Shown: positions 1 to 8,875 of the stretch, in pieces
Layout of the letters: each line of letters starts with the position of its first letter
Numbering within the stretch: position 1 is the stretch's first letter
Assembly (NCBI GenBank): GCA_949927585.1
Contig: CATLFA010000014.1
Coordinates: forward strand, 1 to 43,384
Source of the DNA: an uncultured Clostridiaceae bacterium
GTDB lineage: Bacteria > Bacillota > Clostridia > TANB77 > CAG-508
DNA: 43,384 nucleotides
Direction of reading: 5' to 3'
Position numbers and translations under genes: made by a program
Notes under the pieces: generated by a model
The model's input: the letters and a program-made list of their open reading frames with translations, nothing else
Told to the model about the DNA's origin: nothing
Database searches by the model: none

Positions 1-59
1 GTTGATATTGCCGATAAAAATAGAGTTATCAGCAAAATAGTTGAAATTACTTTTCTCAT
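1..59 (-). CDS. Partial secreted or membrane protein, N-terminus only
   Basis: The first 19 residues of a minus-strand gene that runs off the left edge. They begin MRKVISTILLITLFLSA, a basic start followed by a hydrophobic core, so a signal peptide or membrane anchor is likely. A GGAGAG ribosome binding site lies 6-7 bases before the ATG. Nothing can be said about function. The 265 bases to the next gene are very A+T rich and hold nothing I recognise. Confidence 0.55.
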   Translation of the reverse strand, partial: MRKVISTILLITLFLSAIS

Positions 60-324
60 ATAACTCTCTCCCTTTTATTTTTTTACGTTTTATACATAAG
101 TTTATTCAATATGTAAACCTATTATAACTAATTATACTACTTATTTACATATCTGTAAATATTTTTTGTATTATTTATATAATCTCTTATAATATTTTCG
201 TACATTTATAAAATTTCTCTTATTACAAATTATTTAGGATATGGTATTTTATTTATTTTCTTAATTATATTACAAAAATAAAGTGCAATAAGACAATTAT
301 TTAGCTTACTTACACTTTTATTAT

Positions 325-1323
325 TTAAACTATATATTGAATTATATTATTAGGAAAATATTTATGCATTTGTTCTCTTAAATATATTTCTGCTTCATTT
401 CGTATTTCATTTTTATACCAATACTTTCCTTTACCTCTTCCTGTCATCATTTCTTTATTATATAATGAAATTGCATTAGGAAATGCTTCTTCGTTTATTT
501 TGGTATGAACAAAACTATAGGTCATAAATATGATTTCAAAAAATACATCTTTCTTTACTTTTTCTGTTAATTCTTCACTTAATCGTTTTATTAAGTTATG
601 GTATAGTTCTTTCCAATTTTCTACTAATATTACTGGTGCTATTAAAATTCCTATTTTGTAGCCTGCTTCTTTTAATTTGTTTATGGCTTCTATTCTTCCT
701 TTTAGTCTTGAAGTTCCAAATTCTACTTTATTTATAATTTCTTCTGGGTTTACACTTACTCTTATTATTACTTTTCCTTGATGGTCTAGTGGTAATATAG
801 GGTCTACCATATCAAATTTTGTTGGGAAGGTTAATTTTCCTTTGTTGGTATTTTTAAAGTTTTCAATAGTCCATACTAAGTTATTTGTAATTGTGTTTTC
901 TAATATTAGGTCACTATTACTTCCTATTTCGAAGGTTAATTCTTTTTCTGACTTTTCAGATGTTTTTATTATTTTTTCTAACATTTTTTCTCTGTTTACA
1001 AATAGACGTAAATAAGCACATTTATTATAGTTACATACTAAGTAACAGTACATACATGCTGCTGTGCAACCTGATGATGTGTATGGCACTAAATAATCTG
1101 AAGTTTTATGGTTTTCTACGAATTTATGTGTTTTTCTAACTCCTATTATTAAGTTTCTTTTCATATTGGCAAATTCTTTATTTGATTTTTTTCTCATTTC
1201 TTCTATGTTGTTATGATTTTCAATTTCTATTTTTGGTACTTCTTTATATTTCTCCATTAATTCTTTTCCTAAATCATAATTTAGAATTTCTTTTTCATAA
1301 TAAATAGCTTTTGGATTAAACAT
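325..1323 (-). CDS. splB: Spore photoproduct lyase (radical SAM)
   Basis: A 332-residue protein, the usual length for the family. It carries the radical-SAM cluster motif CxxxCxxC at Cys86, Cys90 and Cys93 (SGCTAACMYCY), with further cysteines at 97 and 102, and the family-like motif TGRGKGKYWYK near the C-terminus. The family repairs the thymine dimer 'spore photoproduct' in germinating spores using S-adenosylmethionine and a 4Fe-4S cluster. Start ATG follows GGAGGGAAG. It has no in-frame CGG codon. It lies downstream of spore germination genes on the same strand, consistent with an endospore former. Confidence 0.85.
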   Translation of the reverse strand: MFNPKAIYYEKEILNYDLGKELMEKYKEVPKIEIENHNNIEEMRKKSNKEFANMKRNLIIGVRKTHKFVENHKTSDYLVPYTSSGCTAACMYCYLVCNYNKCAYLRLFVNREKMLEKIIKTSEKSEKELTFEIGSNSDLILENTITNNLVWTIENFKNTNKGKLTFPTKFDMVDPILPLDHQGKVIIRVSVNPEEIINKVEFGTSRLKGRIEAINKLKEAGYKIGILIAPVILVENWKELYHNLIKRLSEELTEKVKKDVFFEIIFMTYSFVHTKINEEAFPNAISLYNKEMMTGRGKGKYWYKNEIRNEAEIYLREQMHKYFPNNIIQYIV

Positions 1324-1452
1324 TTTCTTCCCTCCATAATAAGGTTAGTTTAACCAAAAGCTATTTATTATATTCTTTAAGTTTTTCCTAGAATAATGAA
1401 TTTTTGTACTATAGAAATATTTTTTATGTTTTACATAATATAGTAAGTGTTT

Positions 1453-1773
1453 CTAATAATATCGTGGTGTAGTTGTTCTTGGAACTGGATATGGTGATAT
1501 TGTTACAAATTTTATTGAGTAAATATCGGCATATGTTAATACTCCACTTTCTATTGCACGAAGCAAAATGTAGCTTGCTCCAACATCTTCTAATATTCCT
1601 ATTCTATCTGTTAGGTTATTTGTTCCTATTAGAAATTCTACCCTTACTAATTTTCCTATTTGTTGTCTTAAAAATGCTGGTGTGTATATGTTATTTGTTA
1701 GTACTTCTGGTGAATTTTGATTAATTTCTACTTCTTGCCTTGTTTCTCTATAATTTATTTCATTGTCTTGCAT
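1453..1773 (-). CDS. gerQ: GerQ/YwdL-like spore coat protein
   Basis: A 106-residue soluble protein with the motifs YTPAFLRQQIGKLVRVEF, LIGTNNLTDRIGILEDVG and YADIYSIKFVTI. This resembles clostridial GerQ-type spore coat proteins, which hold the cortex hydrolase CwlJ in the spore coat. The identification is by remembered similarity and gene context: it starts 15 bases after the stop of the CwlJ/SleB-type hydrolase, as expected for a cwlJ-gerQ operon. Start ATG follows GGAGGGAAA. No CGG codon. Confidence 0.6.
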   Translation of the reverse strand: MQDNEINYRETRQEVEINQNSPEVLTNNIYTPAFLRQQIGKLVRVEFLIGTNNLTDRIGILEDVGASYILLRAIESGVLTYADIYSIKFVTISPYPVPRTTTPRYY

Positions 1774-1788
1774 TATTTTCCCTCCATT

Positions 1789-2239
1789 TTAGGTATCTTT
1801 ATATTGGGCGGTTGGTCTATAAAAACAGTGGTCACCTAATCGTGTATGAAATAAACCTGAGCCATTTCGTGGGAATGTATTATCACAAGTAGGTTTGAAT
1901 GGATTTAAATACCATAAGCATTCTCCTATTTCATTTAGTCTATTTCCTGCTATTGCCCAATCTGCTATATAGTAATGTATATCTGTTGGATTCATATTAT
2001 ATATATTTTGGAAGTTATATTTTCCATATAATTGTTCACTTGCGCAGTCAAATTGCCCCTGTTGATAAATGATATTCCTGATACTTCCGCCCTCCGAGAA
2101 ATTCTAGCATATTCTCCTTCTGGAACGTTTACTCTGTTCATAATAACACTGGCAACTGCCTTCATGCCGGTTGTCCCCGTTCTCCACCTGCTTCACACTG
2201 TACAATCCTTGCTAATAACTCCCTTTCAGAATATGCCAT
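1789..2239 (-). CDS. cwlJ: CwlJ/SleB-type spore cortex hydrolase, four CGG frameshift sites
   Basis: A continuous hydrolase_2 family protein of about 148 residues appears only if the C of four in-frame CGG codons is skipped (CGG first bases at 2179, 2169, 2096 and 2089, minus strand). The restored protein begins MAYSERELLARIVQCEAGGE, continues GDNGMKAVASVIMNRVNVPE and QQGQFDCASEQLYG, and ends with IHYYIADWAIAGN and NGSGLFHTRLGDHCFY, all typical of this family. Each skip gives a GGN glycine, including the GGG and GGC of the conserved GGEGDNG stretch. Read normally the gene stops after about 25 residues. The start has a good AGAGGTG site. Such enzymes degrade spore cortex during germination; the GerQ-like gene follows. 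A decayed copy lies near 8.55 kb. Confidence 0.85.
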
Positions 2240-2256
2240 TTTTTTCACCTCTTGTT

Positions 2257-2574
2257 CTATATTATGCTTTTTCTGTAAAAATGTGTATATTTATATTTTT
2301 TATCATCAATCCATTTATTTTTATGCATTATTCTAATACAAATTCTTTGATAGTATATTTGTGCATCTACTATATTGTATATTTCTAGCCTTTTGCTTGT
2401 ATGTACTTTACTAGCTAATAAAATATTTTTTAACATTTCATACATACTTGTCTTTATTTCTGTGCCTATACTAAATTTTTCTGTACGTGGTAATTTTAAT
2501 AATATTGTAAGCATATATTCAATATATTTCTCTGTTTTTGGTATTATGATTAAATTATTATTCTTTCTTTCCAT
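2257..2574 (-). CDS. avd: Avd-like DGR accessory protein, copy 1
   Basis: A 105-residue helical protein beginning MERKNNNLIIIPKTEKYIEY, nearly identical over its first 80 residues to the copy at 8595-8843. It resembles the four-helix-bundle accessory variability determinant (Avd) of diversity-generating retroelements, which binds the reverse transcriptase and RNA during mutagenic retrohoming. It follows a variable protein and hairpin on the same strand, which supports the call. The family is usually about 115-125 residues and ends in a fourth helix; here the C-terminus (KYKYTHFYRKSII) departs from that, so it may be truncated. The stop is 17 bases before the cwlJ start. Confidence 0.65.
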   Translation of the reverse strand: MERKNNNLIIIPKTEKYIEYMLTILLKLPRTEKFSIGTEIKTSMYEMLKNILLASKVHTSKRLEIYNIVDAQIYYQRICIRIMHKNKWIDDKKYKYTHFYRKSII

Positions 2575-2606
2575 TCAATATTTTTCCAATCCGATTTTAA
2601 TATAAT

Positions 2607-2632
2607 ACGGAGACTCTATTTTGAATCTCCGT
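2607..2632. repeat. Hairpin downstream of DGR variable repeat, copy 1
   Basis: A 7-bp inverted repeat, ACGGAGA (2607-2613) and TCTCCGT (2626-2632), with a 12-base loop. It lies 33 bases beyond the stop codon of the variable protein. Copy 2 has the same hairpin at 8876-8901 with the outer pair changed from A-T to G-C on both sides, a compensatory change. Hairpin or cruciform structures just downstream of the variable repeat are known to help DGR retrohoming; a terminator role is also possible. Confidence 0.65.
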
Positions 2633-2664
2633 CATTTTTATACTGTTTGTACAGTGGTAAGTAG

Positions 2665-3471
2665 CTACACAGAAAGCACAAACCAGCCCACACCATAGTC
2701 GTAAACGCCATAAGGACCGTTGACACTATAGACATATGCCAAAGGACAATTGTTACCATAGTCATCGTAGTCACCACCAACAAGCGAAAAGCCACTGGCT
2801 TCATCATTTTCGGTAATCTTACATGTATTACCTAAGTCACACCATTCTCCTATCTGCCTACTTCCTGTATCTTCGAAGTCATACTTTGGATTTTCTGAAT
2901 TCCAGTAATGACCTAAGTTCTTACTTTCATCACATACTGCTTTCCATGCATTACTTACTGTATAAGCTTTTTCTTCTATAAGGTATTTGATAAGTAACCC
3001 TAAGAAAGCAATTCTCTCCTTCGTCGTTCCAAGCCTGCTTCCTTTTTCTGGCATAAACTTTTTAGCAGTTTCTTTCCACCAGTTGGCTGATTTTCCAACT
3101 GCAGGCTTCATACCTGCCTTAAAGCAAATGTTACCTTCCTCATCAAAACATGCATCCATCCTCTGTGCTCTAAAATCAGATAATCCTGACTCTATTGCCG
3201 AGATAAGTGCATTTTTGAATCTTGTCTGCTGATTGGTTTCAGGTTTATGCTTAAGGACTTCATCCTCAAGAGATAAGGTACTTGCCTTAACGATAGGAAA
3301 ATATTTTTCAATATACTCCTGTGTGCCTTTTATCTCCTCCTGATTTAATCCTTCGGGGATACTAAAAATCTCGATTTTTCTTCCCTTAATTTTTACCCGT
3401 GTGATATTTCCTGTTATTGTAAGATCTCCTCCTACTTCAAACACTGTTCTTTGTTCCGTTGCTTTACTCAT
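2665..3471 (-). CDS. DGR target (variable) protein, copy 1
   Basis: A 268-residue protein whose C-terminal 43 residues are the variable repeat; it ends VGWFVLSV, similar to the C-type-lectin-fold ends of known DGR targets. The conserved part contains SRQIGEWCDLGNTCKITEND. I chose the ATG at 3471 because GAGGAG sits just upstream; the ATG 18 bases earlier overlaps that site. No signal peptide is visible. It is paralogous to 8933-9742, and the promoter regions are duplicated too. An in-frame CGG (3399) reads as Arg here (ITRVKIKG); a +1 shift would give Gly then TAA. No reverse transcriptase or template repeat is nearby, so both targets would have to be served in trans. Function is probably ligand binding, but the ligand is unknown. 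Confidence 0.8.
   Translation of the reverse strand: MSKATEQRTVFEVGGDLTITGNITRVKIKGRKIEIFSIPEGLNQEEIKGTQEYIEKYFPIVKASTLSLEDEVLKHKPETNQQTRFKNALISAIESGLSDFRAQRMDACFDEEGNICFKAGMKPAVGKSANWWKETAKKFMPEKGSRLGTTKERIAFLGLLIKYLIEEKAYTVSNAWKAVCDESKNLGHYWNSENPKYDFEDTGSRQIGEWCDLGNTCKITENDEASGFSLVGGDYDDYGNNCPLAYVYSVNGPYGVYDYGVGWFVLSV
2668..2796 (-). other. DGR variable repeat (VR), copy 1
   Basis: The last 43 codons of the target gene. Compared with the second copy, 20 of 43 codons differ here, while upstream coding sequence is close to identical. In most differing codons the third base (C or T) is kept and only the first and second bases change, for example GAC/AGC, GAT/GCT, AAT/TGT, TAT/GAT, GGT/TTT. 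This is the pattern left when AAC/AAT codons of a template repeat are randomised at adenines. The 3' end (GTGGGCTGGTTTGTGCTTTCT) is unchanged in both copies and is the candidate initiation-of-mutagenic-homing segment. Confidence 0.8.
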
Positions 3472-3604
3472 ATTGTATTCTCCTCTCAAAAAATATTATT
3501 TTTTGTGAACAACAGTATTGCATAAAAACTATGCAATATCATAATTATACAATAATTTTACATAATTTTCAAGTCTTTCTCATATTTTTTTCATTTAATG
3601 TCCT

Positions 3605-3786
3605 TTATAATTCTTCTTCATCTTCTATTTGGTTTTCATATATCTTATTCTTTTCAAAATTTAATATAAAATCGTTTATCTTTTTATAACTTTCATCTGA
3701 AATTTTAGTTTCCTTATTAAACCAATCAACTATAGAACGTCTACTCACTCCTATTTTCTTACTAAATTTATTTATATGAGTATTTA
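3605..3786 (-). pseudogene. Fragment with a helix-turn-helix-like segment
   Basis: An open frame of about 60 codons without a normal start. Its product contains KFSKKIGVSRRSIVDWFN and ends EDEEEL. The GVSRRSIVDWFN stretch looks like the recognition helix region of a small HTH regulator. It overlaps the last bases of the YcxB-like gene in another frame. It may be the tail of a lost regulator gene. Confidence 0.3.
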
Positions 3787-5015
3787 AATTTATGTATTCC
3801 TAGTGTTTTGTACTCTTTGTCATATTTCATAGCATAAATTTCATAATTGCCTTCATTATTAGGTATTTTGTTATACTCATTTAATGTTTTATTGTAGATT
3901 GAGTAATAAGAATATTCGTCTGCATAAAATATACTAGGAATCAATATTTTTAGTTCCGATTTAATTTTTTTACTCAAAATCCAATTATTGCTATTTTCAA
4001 TACTATCTGTTAAATCTTTTACATTTTCTTTATCATAATAAACATTTATAATAGTATATTCCGTTTTATCTTGTTCAATAGTTGTCACATCTTCCATGAT
4101 TTCAAGCACTCCATTGCTTGGTAGTTTAGCATCTATTATACTTCTGTAATCATCTATGTTACTATAATCTTGTTCAAATGTTGGAAAAAAGCAAAATGCA
4201 CCATAAGCCAATAGAAAAAATCCTATTATAAATCCAGCCACAATATTTTTAGTACATTTAAATCCTTTATTCTTATATTTAAATCCTAGTACAATAGATA
4301 ATATTGGAATTGGCAACCAACACCAAAACACCCACATAGTTTTTGTAAAATTAAATCCATATGGATTTAATTTATTATTCACTAAACCTACAGAATATAA
4401 TGCACCCCATAAACTTGCTATAGTTACTATAAATAAAATTATCATACCGCTTTTTATGAAATTCGGATTTTTATATTTTTTATCTTTCTTATTTTCTGAA
4501 TTCTTTTCTATTTTTTTAAATTTTTCTCTAATAAAATTCATTAGTTCTATTTCACATTGATTTTTCTGAATTATTATTACAATATCTCTTATTCCATATT
4601 TCAAATAAAAATTTGTATCTGTTTCTACGAACTTTTGTATATCTGAATATTTTATTTTATAAGATATAGTTTCTCCAGATACTACAATATAATTTTCAAA
4701 AAATTCTGTATGAAATTCAATATCAATTCTTTTTTTCTCTTTCATAGTGTTAAATGATTTCTCTGCAATATTTTCAAGTCTTAATTTGTAAATTATCATA
4801 ATAATTACTTGAACTATTATAAAGCAAGTTAATGTTTCTATACTATTTTTAGATAATATAGCAATTATTGCTGTATATATTAAATTAAGTATAGTTCCAT
4901 ATCTTATCATTTTCCAATACATTTCTGGAAAATATTTAACCATTTTTTTATATTCTTCAGCTGTTGATTTACTTTTATATGTAAATAAATATTTTTCATT
5001 ACTTTCTTTTTCCAT
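3768..5015 (-). CDS. YcxB-like membrane protein
   Basis: About 415 residues. Two membrane segments lie near the N-terminus (YGTILNLIYTAIIAIL, IIVQVIIMIIYKL), followed by a cytosolic segment with EFHTEFFENYIV...YSDIQKFVET resembling the YcxB-like C-terminal domain. Three more hydrophobic segments and a C-terminal soluble region of about 140 residues follow. I chose ATG 5015 over TTG 5021 because AGGGG lies at the right distance. It is the last of a run of membrane proteins downstream of the ECF sigma/anti-sigma pair and may belong to that regulon. No function is assigned. Confidence 0.55.
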   Translation of the reverse strand: MEKESNEKYLFTYKSKSTAEEYKKMVKYFPEMYWKMIRYGTILNLIYTAIIAILSKNSIETLTCFIIVQVIIMIIYKLRLENIAEKSFNTMKEKKRIDIEFHTEFFENYIVVSGETISYKIKYSDIQKFVETDTNFYLKYGIRDIVIIIQKNQCEIELMNFIREKFKKIEKNSENKKDKKYKNPNFIKSGMIILFIVTIASLWGALYSVGLVNNKLNPYGFNFTKTMWVFWCWLPIPILSIVLGFKYKNKGFKCTKNIVAGFIIGFFLLAYGAFCFFPTFEQDYSNIDDYRSIIDAKLPSNGVLEIMEDVTTIEQDKTEYTIINVYYDKENVKDLTDSIENSNNWILSKKIKSELKILIPSIFYADEYSYYSIYNKTLNEYNKIPNNEGNYEIYAMKYDKEYKTLGIHKFKYSYK

Positions 5016-5051
5016 ATTCAAATACCCCTATAATTACATTTTTTGTTTCTT

Positions 5052-6209
5052 TTATTTTATTATTTTGCTATATTCCCAGTTTTCGCCTTTGTCTTTTGAA
5101 ATAAATTCATAATATGTTTTTTCTGGTTCTTTACTATGATTTATAGTATATATTTTTACTTTTAATATTCCATTTTCTTCATATGGAACTCCTTTTATAA
5201 ATAAATTTCTTTCTTCTATACTTCTAGGATGAATAATTTTTGTATTTTCAAAAGTCTTTCCTCCATTAGTGGTAATCCTTAATCCTCCATTTTCTCCATC
5301 TGTTCCTACAAGACCAGGGTCATTTATAAATCCTATATTTTCATCTATAAAAACAAACTCTGCTCCATTATTAATTCGTATGTAATTATCATAAGTATCA
5401 TGAACTGATAACCATGTTTTTCCACCATCTTCTGTCTTTTCTATTCTTACAATTGACCTTTGAGCTAATATTGACTCTAAATAGGCTACTCTTATTTTTT
5501 TAATTCCATTAATGTTTTTCTCATATAATATATCTTCTTCTGGTACATTGCTTGGTAATTTATTGGTGTCATAACTGTTTATGTCTGTTTCATAATTTGT
5601 TTTATCATCGATGTTTATTTTATTATTGTTGGAATCTATCACCGTTACATTTTGTTTTATATTATAATTATGAGTATAAATTATTTTTCCCTCTTTATTA
5701 TAAAGTCTAGTTTCTAAAACTTCATGCTTATATCCTAATTTTTCTTCAAATGGATCAAATCCACCTTTTCCATAGTCATCTACTATACTTTTATATTTAC
5801 TTCTAAAAAAGACATTATAATAATCATAATAATCAACTTCTGTACTTAAAAATGACCTTACATAACCCACCATTTGTTTCTTGTCTTTTTTTAATAAATG
5901 TTCTGCTATTATATGTTCAGGTGGTAAAAATGCAATATAAAGAGATCCAAATATTGTTAAAAAGAAAGTTATACAGACTAGACATATTGCTACACAAATT
6001 TTAGTAGACTTTTCATTAGCCTTTATTATAATTTGTATCATTCCTGCAACAAATCCTAATATTGCAATACAAATAGAAAAAATATATACACAATGCATAA
6101 ATTCCATGCCACATGCATTTATAATTAATTTTATAATTGTAAATATTAATAAATACATTACTGTATATGTAAAAATATTAAATTTAATTTTATTTATAAT
6201 TTCTTTCAT
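5052..6209 (-). CDS. Membrane protein with Asp-box (BNR-like) repeats
   Basis: A 385-residue protein with three or four hydrophobic segments in the first 110 residues and then a large soluble domain. That domain has at least three Asp-box-like motifs, EDGGKTWL, TNGGKTFE and KDKGENWE, which occur at turns of beta-propellers in sialidases and photosystem assembly factors. The enzymatic residues of a sialidase are not evident. Its start overlaps the stop of the upstream gene by 4 bases (translational coupling). The role is unknown; an extracytoplasmic sensing or binding domain is possible. Confidence 0.55.
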   Translation of the reverse strand: MKEIINKIKFNIFTYTVMYLLIFTIIKLIINACGMEFMHCVYIFSICIAILGFVAGMIQIIIKANEKSTKICVAICLVCITFFLTIFGSLYIAFLPPEHIIAEHLLKKDKKQMVGYVRSFLSTEVDYYDYYNVFFRSKYKSIVDDYGKGGFDPFEEKLGYKHEVLETRLYNKEGKIIYTHNYNIKQNVTVIDSNNNKINIDDKTNYETDINSYDTNKLPSNVPEEDILYEKNINGIKKIRVAYLESILAQRSIVRIEKTEDGGKTWLSVHDTYDNYIRINNGAEFVFIDENIGFINDPGLVGTDGENGGLRITTNGGKTFENTKIIHPRSIEERNLFIKGVPYEENGILKVKIYTINHSKEPEKTYYEFISKDKGENWEYSKIIK

Positions 6210-6601
6210 AATTTCAACATTCCTTTATTTCTTATAATATAACATATAAATATTGTTAATGCTATTATTATTAAACAATACCATCCTGTACCTACAGCAT
6301 ATTCGTCTAAGATTTCAATTGTAGAATCTGTTAATCTCAATCTAAATACTTTTGAATTCATTTTATCTGTTTTGTAATATACACTATAGCCTATTCCACT
6401 TCCCCATGCAATACCCTTCGTTACATACTTTATTGTAGCATTTTGTGGCAACTCAACTTTTTCGGAAATAATTTTATATACTCTTGAACTTTGATTATAA
6501 TTACCTATTATTATAGATTCTCTTGTTATCATTATTATTATTGACATTAATACTTCTATTGTTATTATTAATACTATTATTATTTTTTTTAGCTTTTCCA
6601 T
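6206..6601 (-). CDS. Small membrane protein, unknown
   Basis: A 131-residue protein with an N-terminal hydrophobic segment (IIIVLIITIEVLMSIIIMI), a short extracytoplasmic region of about 60 residues and a C-terminal membrane segment (WYCLIIIALTIFICYII). It lies between the anti-sigma gene and the Asp-box protein and overlaps the latter, so it is very likely in one transcript with them. I do not recognise the family. Confidence 0.5.
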   Translation of the reverse strand: MEKLKKIIIVLIITIEVLMSIIIMITRESIIIGNYNQSSRVYKIISEKVELPQNATIKYVTKGIAWGSGIGYSVYYKTDKMNSKVFRLRLTDSTIEILDEYAVGTGWYCLIIIALTIFICYIIRNKGMLKL

Positions 6602-6624
6602 TGATAACTTATTCTCCTATACTA

Positions 6625-7794
6625 TCATTTGCTTAAATTTATTGTAACTTTCTTGTCTCTTATTGTCAAATTAAGTTTCAATATATTAGTATATTCGTTT
6701 CTTGTAATTGGAAATGTATAATAGCAAGTTACATCTCCATTTGAATGATATGTTCTTCCATTAGCTCCTTCTTTATTTGAAATAGCTGTTTCAAATATTT
6801 TTCCGTCTTGATTTTCTAACGTTGCTATTATATCTTCTTCAAAAGTATTTGATATTTCGTTTAAAAGTCTCTCTAATTCTTTTTCAGTTGGTTTATATCC
6901 TTTTCTAAATTTTTTTATTGTTAATTCTATATGCATTTCTGTGTACGTTCCTGTTGCTTCTTTTAATATTACATTATTGTTTTTATCACTATTATCTTTA
7001 ACGCTATATATTAAGTTTTTTCTATTGTAGAATTCTTCTGGTAACTCTACCTCTATGTTCCACTTTCCTTTAAGATTTTGACTAACTTTATTTGTCATAA
7101 TACTTTCAGGATTTGATATTATATTTATATTTTCAAAGTTAAATATTAGTTTTTTACTTTTTGGATAGTTAGTAGAATACATTTTATATAAAAATTTTAC
7201 ACTATTATCTGTTCTTTCTATAACTTCTGATTGATAGCCTCCATTAGTGTAGTTGTTATTCATATTTTTATTACTAAATTCTATATTATGTTTTTTACAA
7301 AAATCTTCATATAAATCTGCTCTGTCATAATTACAATATATAAGATTATTGTTTTCATCTGAAATTATTAAATCTGATATTTCTATATTATATATTGATT
7401 CAATATTTCCTTCTGTTTTTACTTCAAATACTACGTATAGGTTGCAGTCATCCATTAAAATATTATCTATTTTTATTGATATTCCATTATTTTCAATGAA
7501 GTTCATATCTGTATTTTGAATATAACCATCTTCCGCCATTTGTATAACACCTTTGCTTGTTGTTTCAGGATTGAATATATTATTTATCCATTTTGATATA
7601 TCTTTTGCAAAAACTACACCTGCTGTTATTGCTATAAAAGCAGATATAAGTGATATAAATTTAATTATTATATTTGAATGTATTATTGTATGCTTCTTTG
7701 TTTCAAATGCATTTAAAATTGCTTGCTCAAATTCTTGTGGTTCATATATCGGCTTTTGTATAACATTTTCAATTAAATTATCTATATTATTCAT
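6625..7794 (-). CDS. DUF4179-type anti-sigma factor
   Basis: A 389-residue protein with a cytosolic N-terminus of about 45 residues, one membrane segment (IIIKFISLISAFIAITAGVVFA) and a large extracytoplasmic domain. The order and the sequence after the membrane segment match clostridial DUF4179 proteins, which are encoded with ECF sigma factors and act as their anti-sigma partners. The start overlaps the end of the sigma gene by 8 bases and its AGGAGG site lies inside that gene, so the two are translationally coupled. Confidence 0.7.
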   Translation of the reverse strand: MNNIDNLIENVIQKPIYEPQEFEQAILNAFETKKHTIIHSNIIIKFISLISAFIAITAGVVFAKDISKWINNIFNPETTSKGVIQMAEDGYIQNTDMNFIENNGISIKIDNILMDDCNLYVVFEVKTEGNIESIYNIEISDLIISDENNNLIYCNYDRADLYEDFCKKHNIEFSNKNMNNNYTNGGYQSEVIERTDNSVKFLYKMYSTNYPKSKKLIFNFENINIISNPESIMTNKVSQNLKGKWNIEVELPEEFYNRKNLIYSVKDNSDKNNNVILKEATGTYTEMHIELTIKKFRKGYKPTEKELERLLNEISNTFEEDIIATLENQDGKIFETAISNKEGANGRTYHSNGDVTCYYTFPITRNEYTNILKLNLTIRDKKVTINLSK

Positions 7795-8314
7795 TGCTTA
7801 GACCTCCTTTGTAATTGTTTTTTATCTTTCCTTTAGCTCTTGAAAGTCTTGTTTTTACTGTGTTTTCATTTATACCTAATATTTTACTAATTTCTTTTGT
7901 AGTATACTTTTCTGCATAAAATAGAACAACAATTATTCTTTCTTCATATCTTAAATCTTTAATCATTGAATAAAAATCTAGTGTATCTTCTATTAATTGT
8001 TGATTACTATTATATTTAATATTTTCTTTGTAGAATTCCAAATTATAATTTTCTTCTAAATGATATTTTTTATAGTATTTGTTGCAATTATTTATTAATA
8101 TTTTTACTATCCATGCTTTAAATTTGCTTGGCTCTTTTAATTTTTTTATGTATTTATATGCATCTAGCATTGTTTCTTGCATTATGTCTTGAATACTTTC
8201 CTCATCAGAAGTTCTCATTTTTGCTATTTTATATAAATTATTTTTTATCAGTAATATTGCGTGTGTAAATGCCTCTTTATCTCCTTTTTGTGCTTTTTTT
8301 ATTAGTTCTTCCAA
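7787..8314 (-). CDS. ECF-type RNA polymerase sigma-70 factor
   Basis: A 175-residue protein with sigma region 2 (ESIQDIMQETMLDAYKYI, KFKAWIVKILINNCNKYY) and region 4 (YEERIIVVLFYAEKYTTKEI, then LGINENTVKTRLSRAKGKIK). This is the size and layout of ECF sigma factors that direct transcription in response to envelope signals. The start appears to be TTG, five bases after GGAGGAG. It leads the operon with the anti-sigma gene and three membrane-protein genes and probably controls it. Confidence 0.85.
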   Translation of the reverse strand: MEELIKKAQKGDKEAFTHAILLIKNNLYKIAKMRTSDEESIQDIMQETMLDAYKYIKKLKEPSKFKAWIVKILINNCNKYYKKYHLEENYNLEFYKENIKYNSNQQLIEDTLDFYSMIKDLRYEERIIVVLFYAEKYTTKEISKILGINENTVKTRLSRAKGKIKNNYKGGLSNE

Positions 8315-8499
8315 TACATCTCCTCCTTATATGCATATATTTGTATCTATTATATAAGAGTTGTACAATAAATAAAATAGTTTCATTTTATAAAAAAAGA
8401 ATATCTATTAAAACTATTAATAATATGGCATTTTCAGTTGTACAAATCATGGTTTGTTTGAAATAAATACTACTAGTGACGTTAAAACTGATGCTACTT

Positions 8500-8594
8500 A
8501 GTATGGAGTAGAAGGTCATCAGATCACCGTTGCAACTGCCTTCATACCAGTTGTCCACGCTCGCCACCGGCTTCACATTCAAATATCCATTCGA
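8500..8594 (-). pseudogene. Decayed fragment of a CwlJ/SleB-type hydrolase
   Basis: The stretch TGTGAAGCCGGTGGCGAGCG followed by GGACAACTGGTATGAAGGCA matches the N-terminal part of the hydrolase gene at 1789-2239. It has no start and the frame is lost after about 25 codons. It sits at the same place relative to the second Avd-like gene as the intact hydrolase does to the first, so the whole target-avd-hydrolase unit was probably duplicated. The two insertion positions of the intact copy (CGGG and CCGG there) are represented here by CGTG and CTGG. The rest of 8315-8595 holds nothing I recognise. Confidence 0.6.
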
Positions 8595-8843
8595 CTAACA
8601 CTTCTCACAAATTCTTTGGTAATATATTTGTGCATCTACTATATTATATATTTCTAGCCTTTTGCTTGTATTTACTTTACTAACTAATAAAATATTTTTT
8701 AACATTTCATACATAATTGTTTTTATTTCTGTTCCTATACTAAACTTTTCTGTACGTGGTAATTTTAATAATATTGTAAGCATATATTCAATATATTTTT
8801 CTGTTTTTGGTATTATAATTAAATTATTATTTTTTCTTTTCAT
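8595..8843 (-). CDS. avd: Avd-like DGR accessory protein, copy 2 (shortened)
   Basis: About 82 residues from MKRKNNN, aligned with the copy at 2257-2574; an ATG 15 bases upstream (8858) is also possible. It is nearly identical to copy 1 through IYNIVDAQIYYQRIC and then ends abruptly (EKC, stop) where it joins the hydrolase fragment. It is therefore shorter than copy 1 and lacks the last helix of the Avd fold, so it may be inactive. Confidence 0.55.
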   Translation of the reverse strand: MKRKNNNLIIIPKTEKYIEYMLTILLKLPRTEKFSIGTEIKTIMYEMLKNILLVSKVNTSKRLEIYNIVDAQIYYQRICEKC

Positions 8844-8875
8844 TCCATATTTTTCCAATCAAATTTTAATATAAT

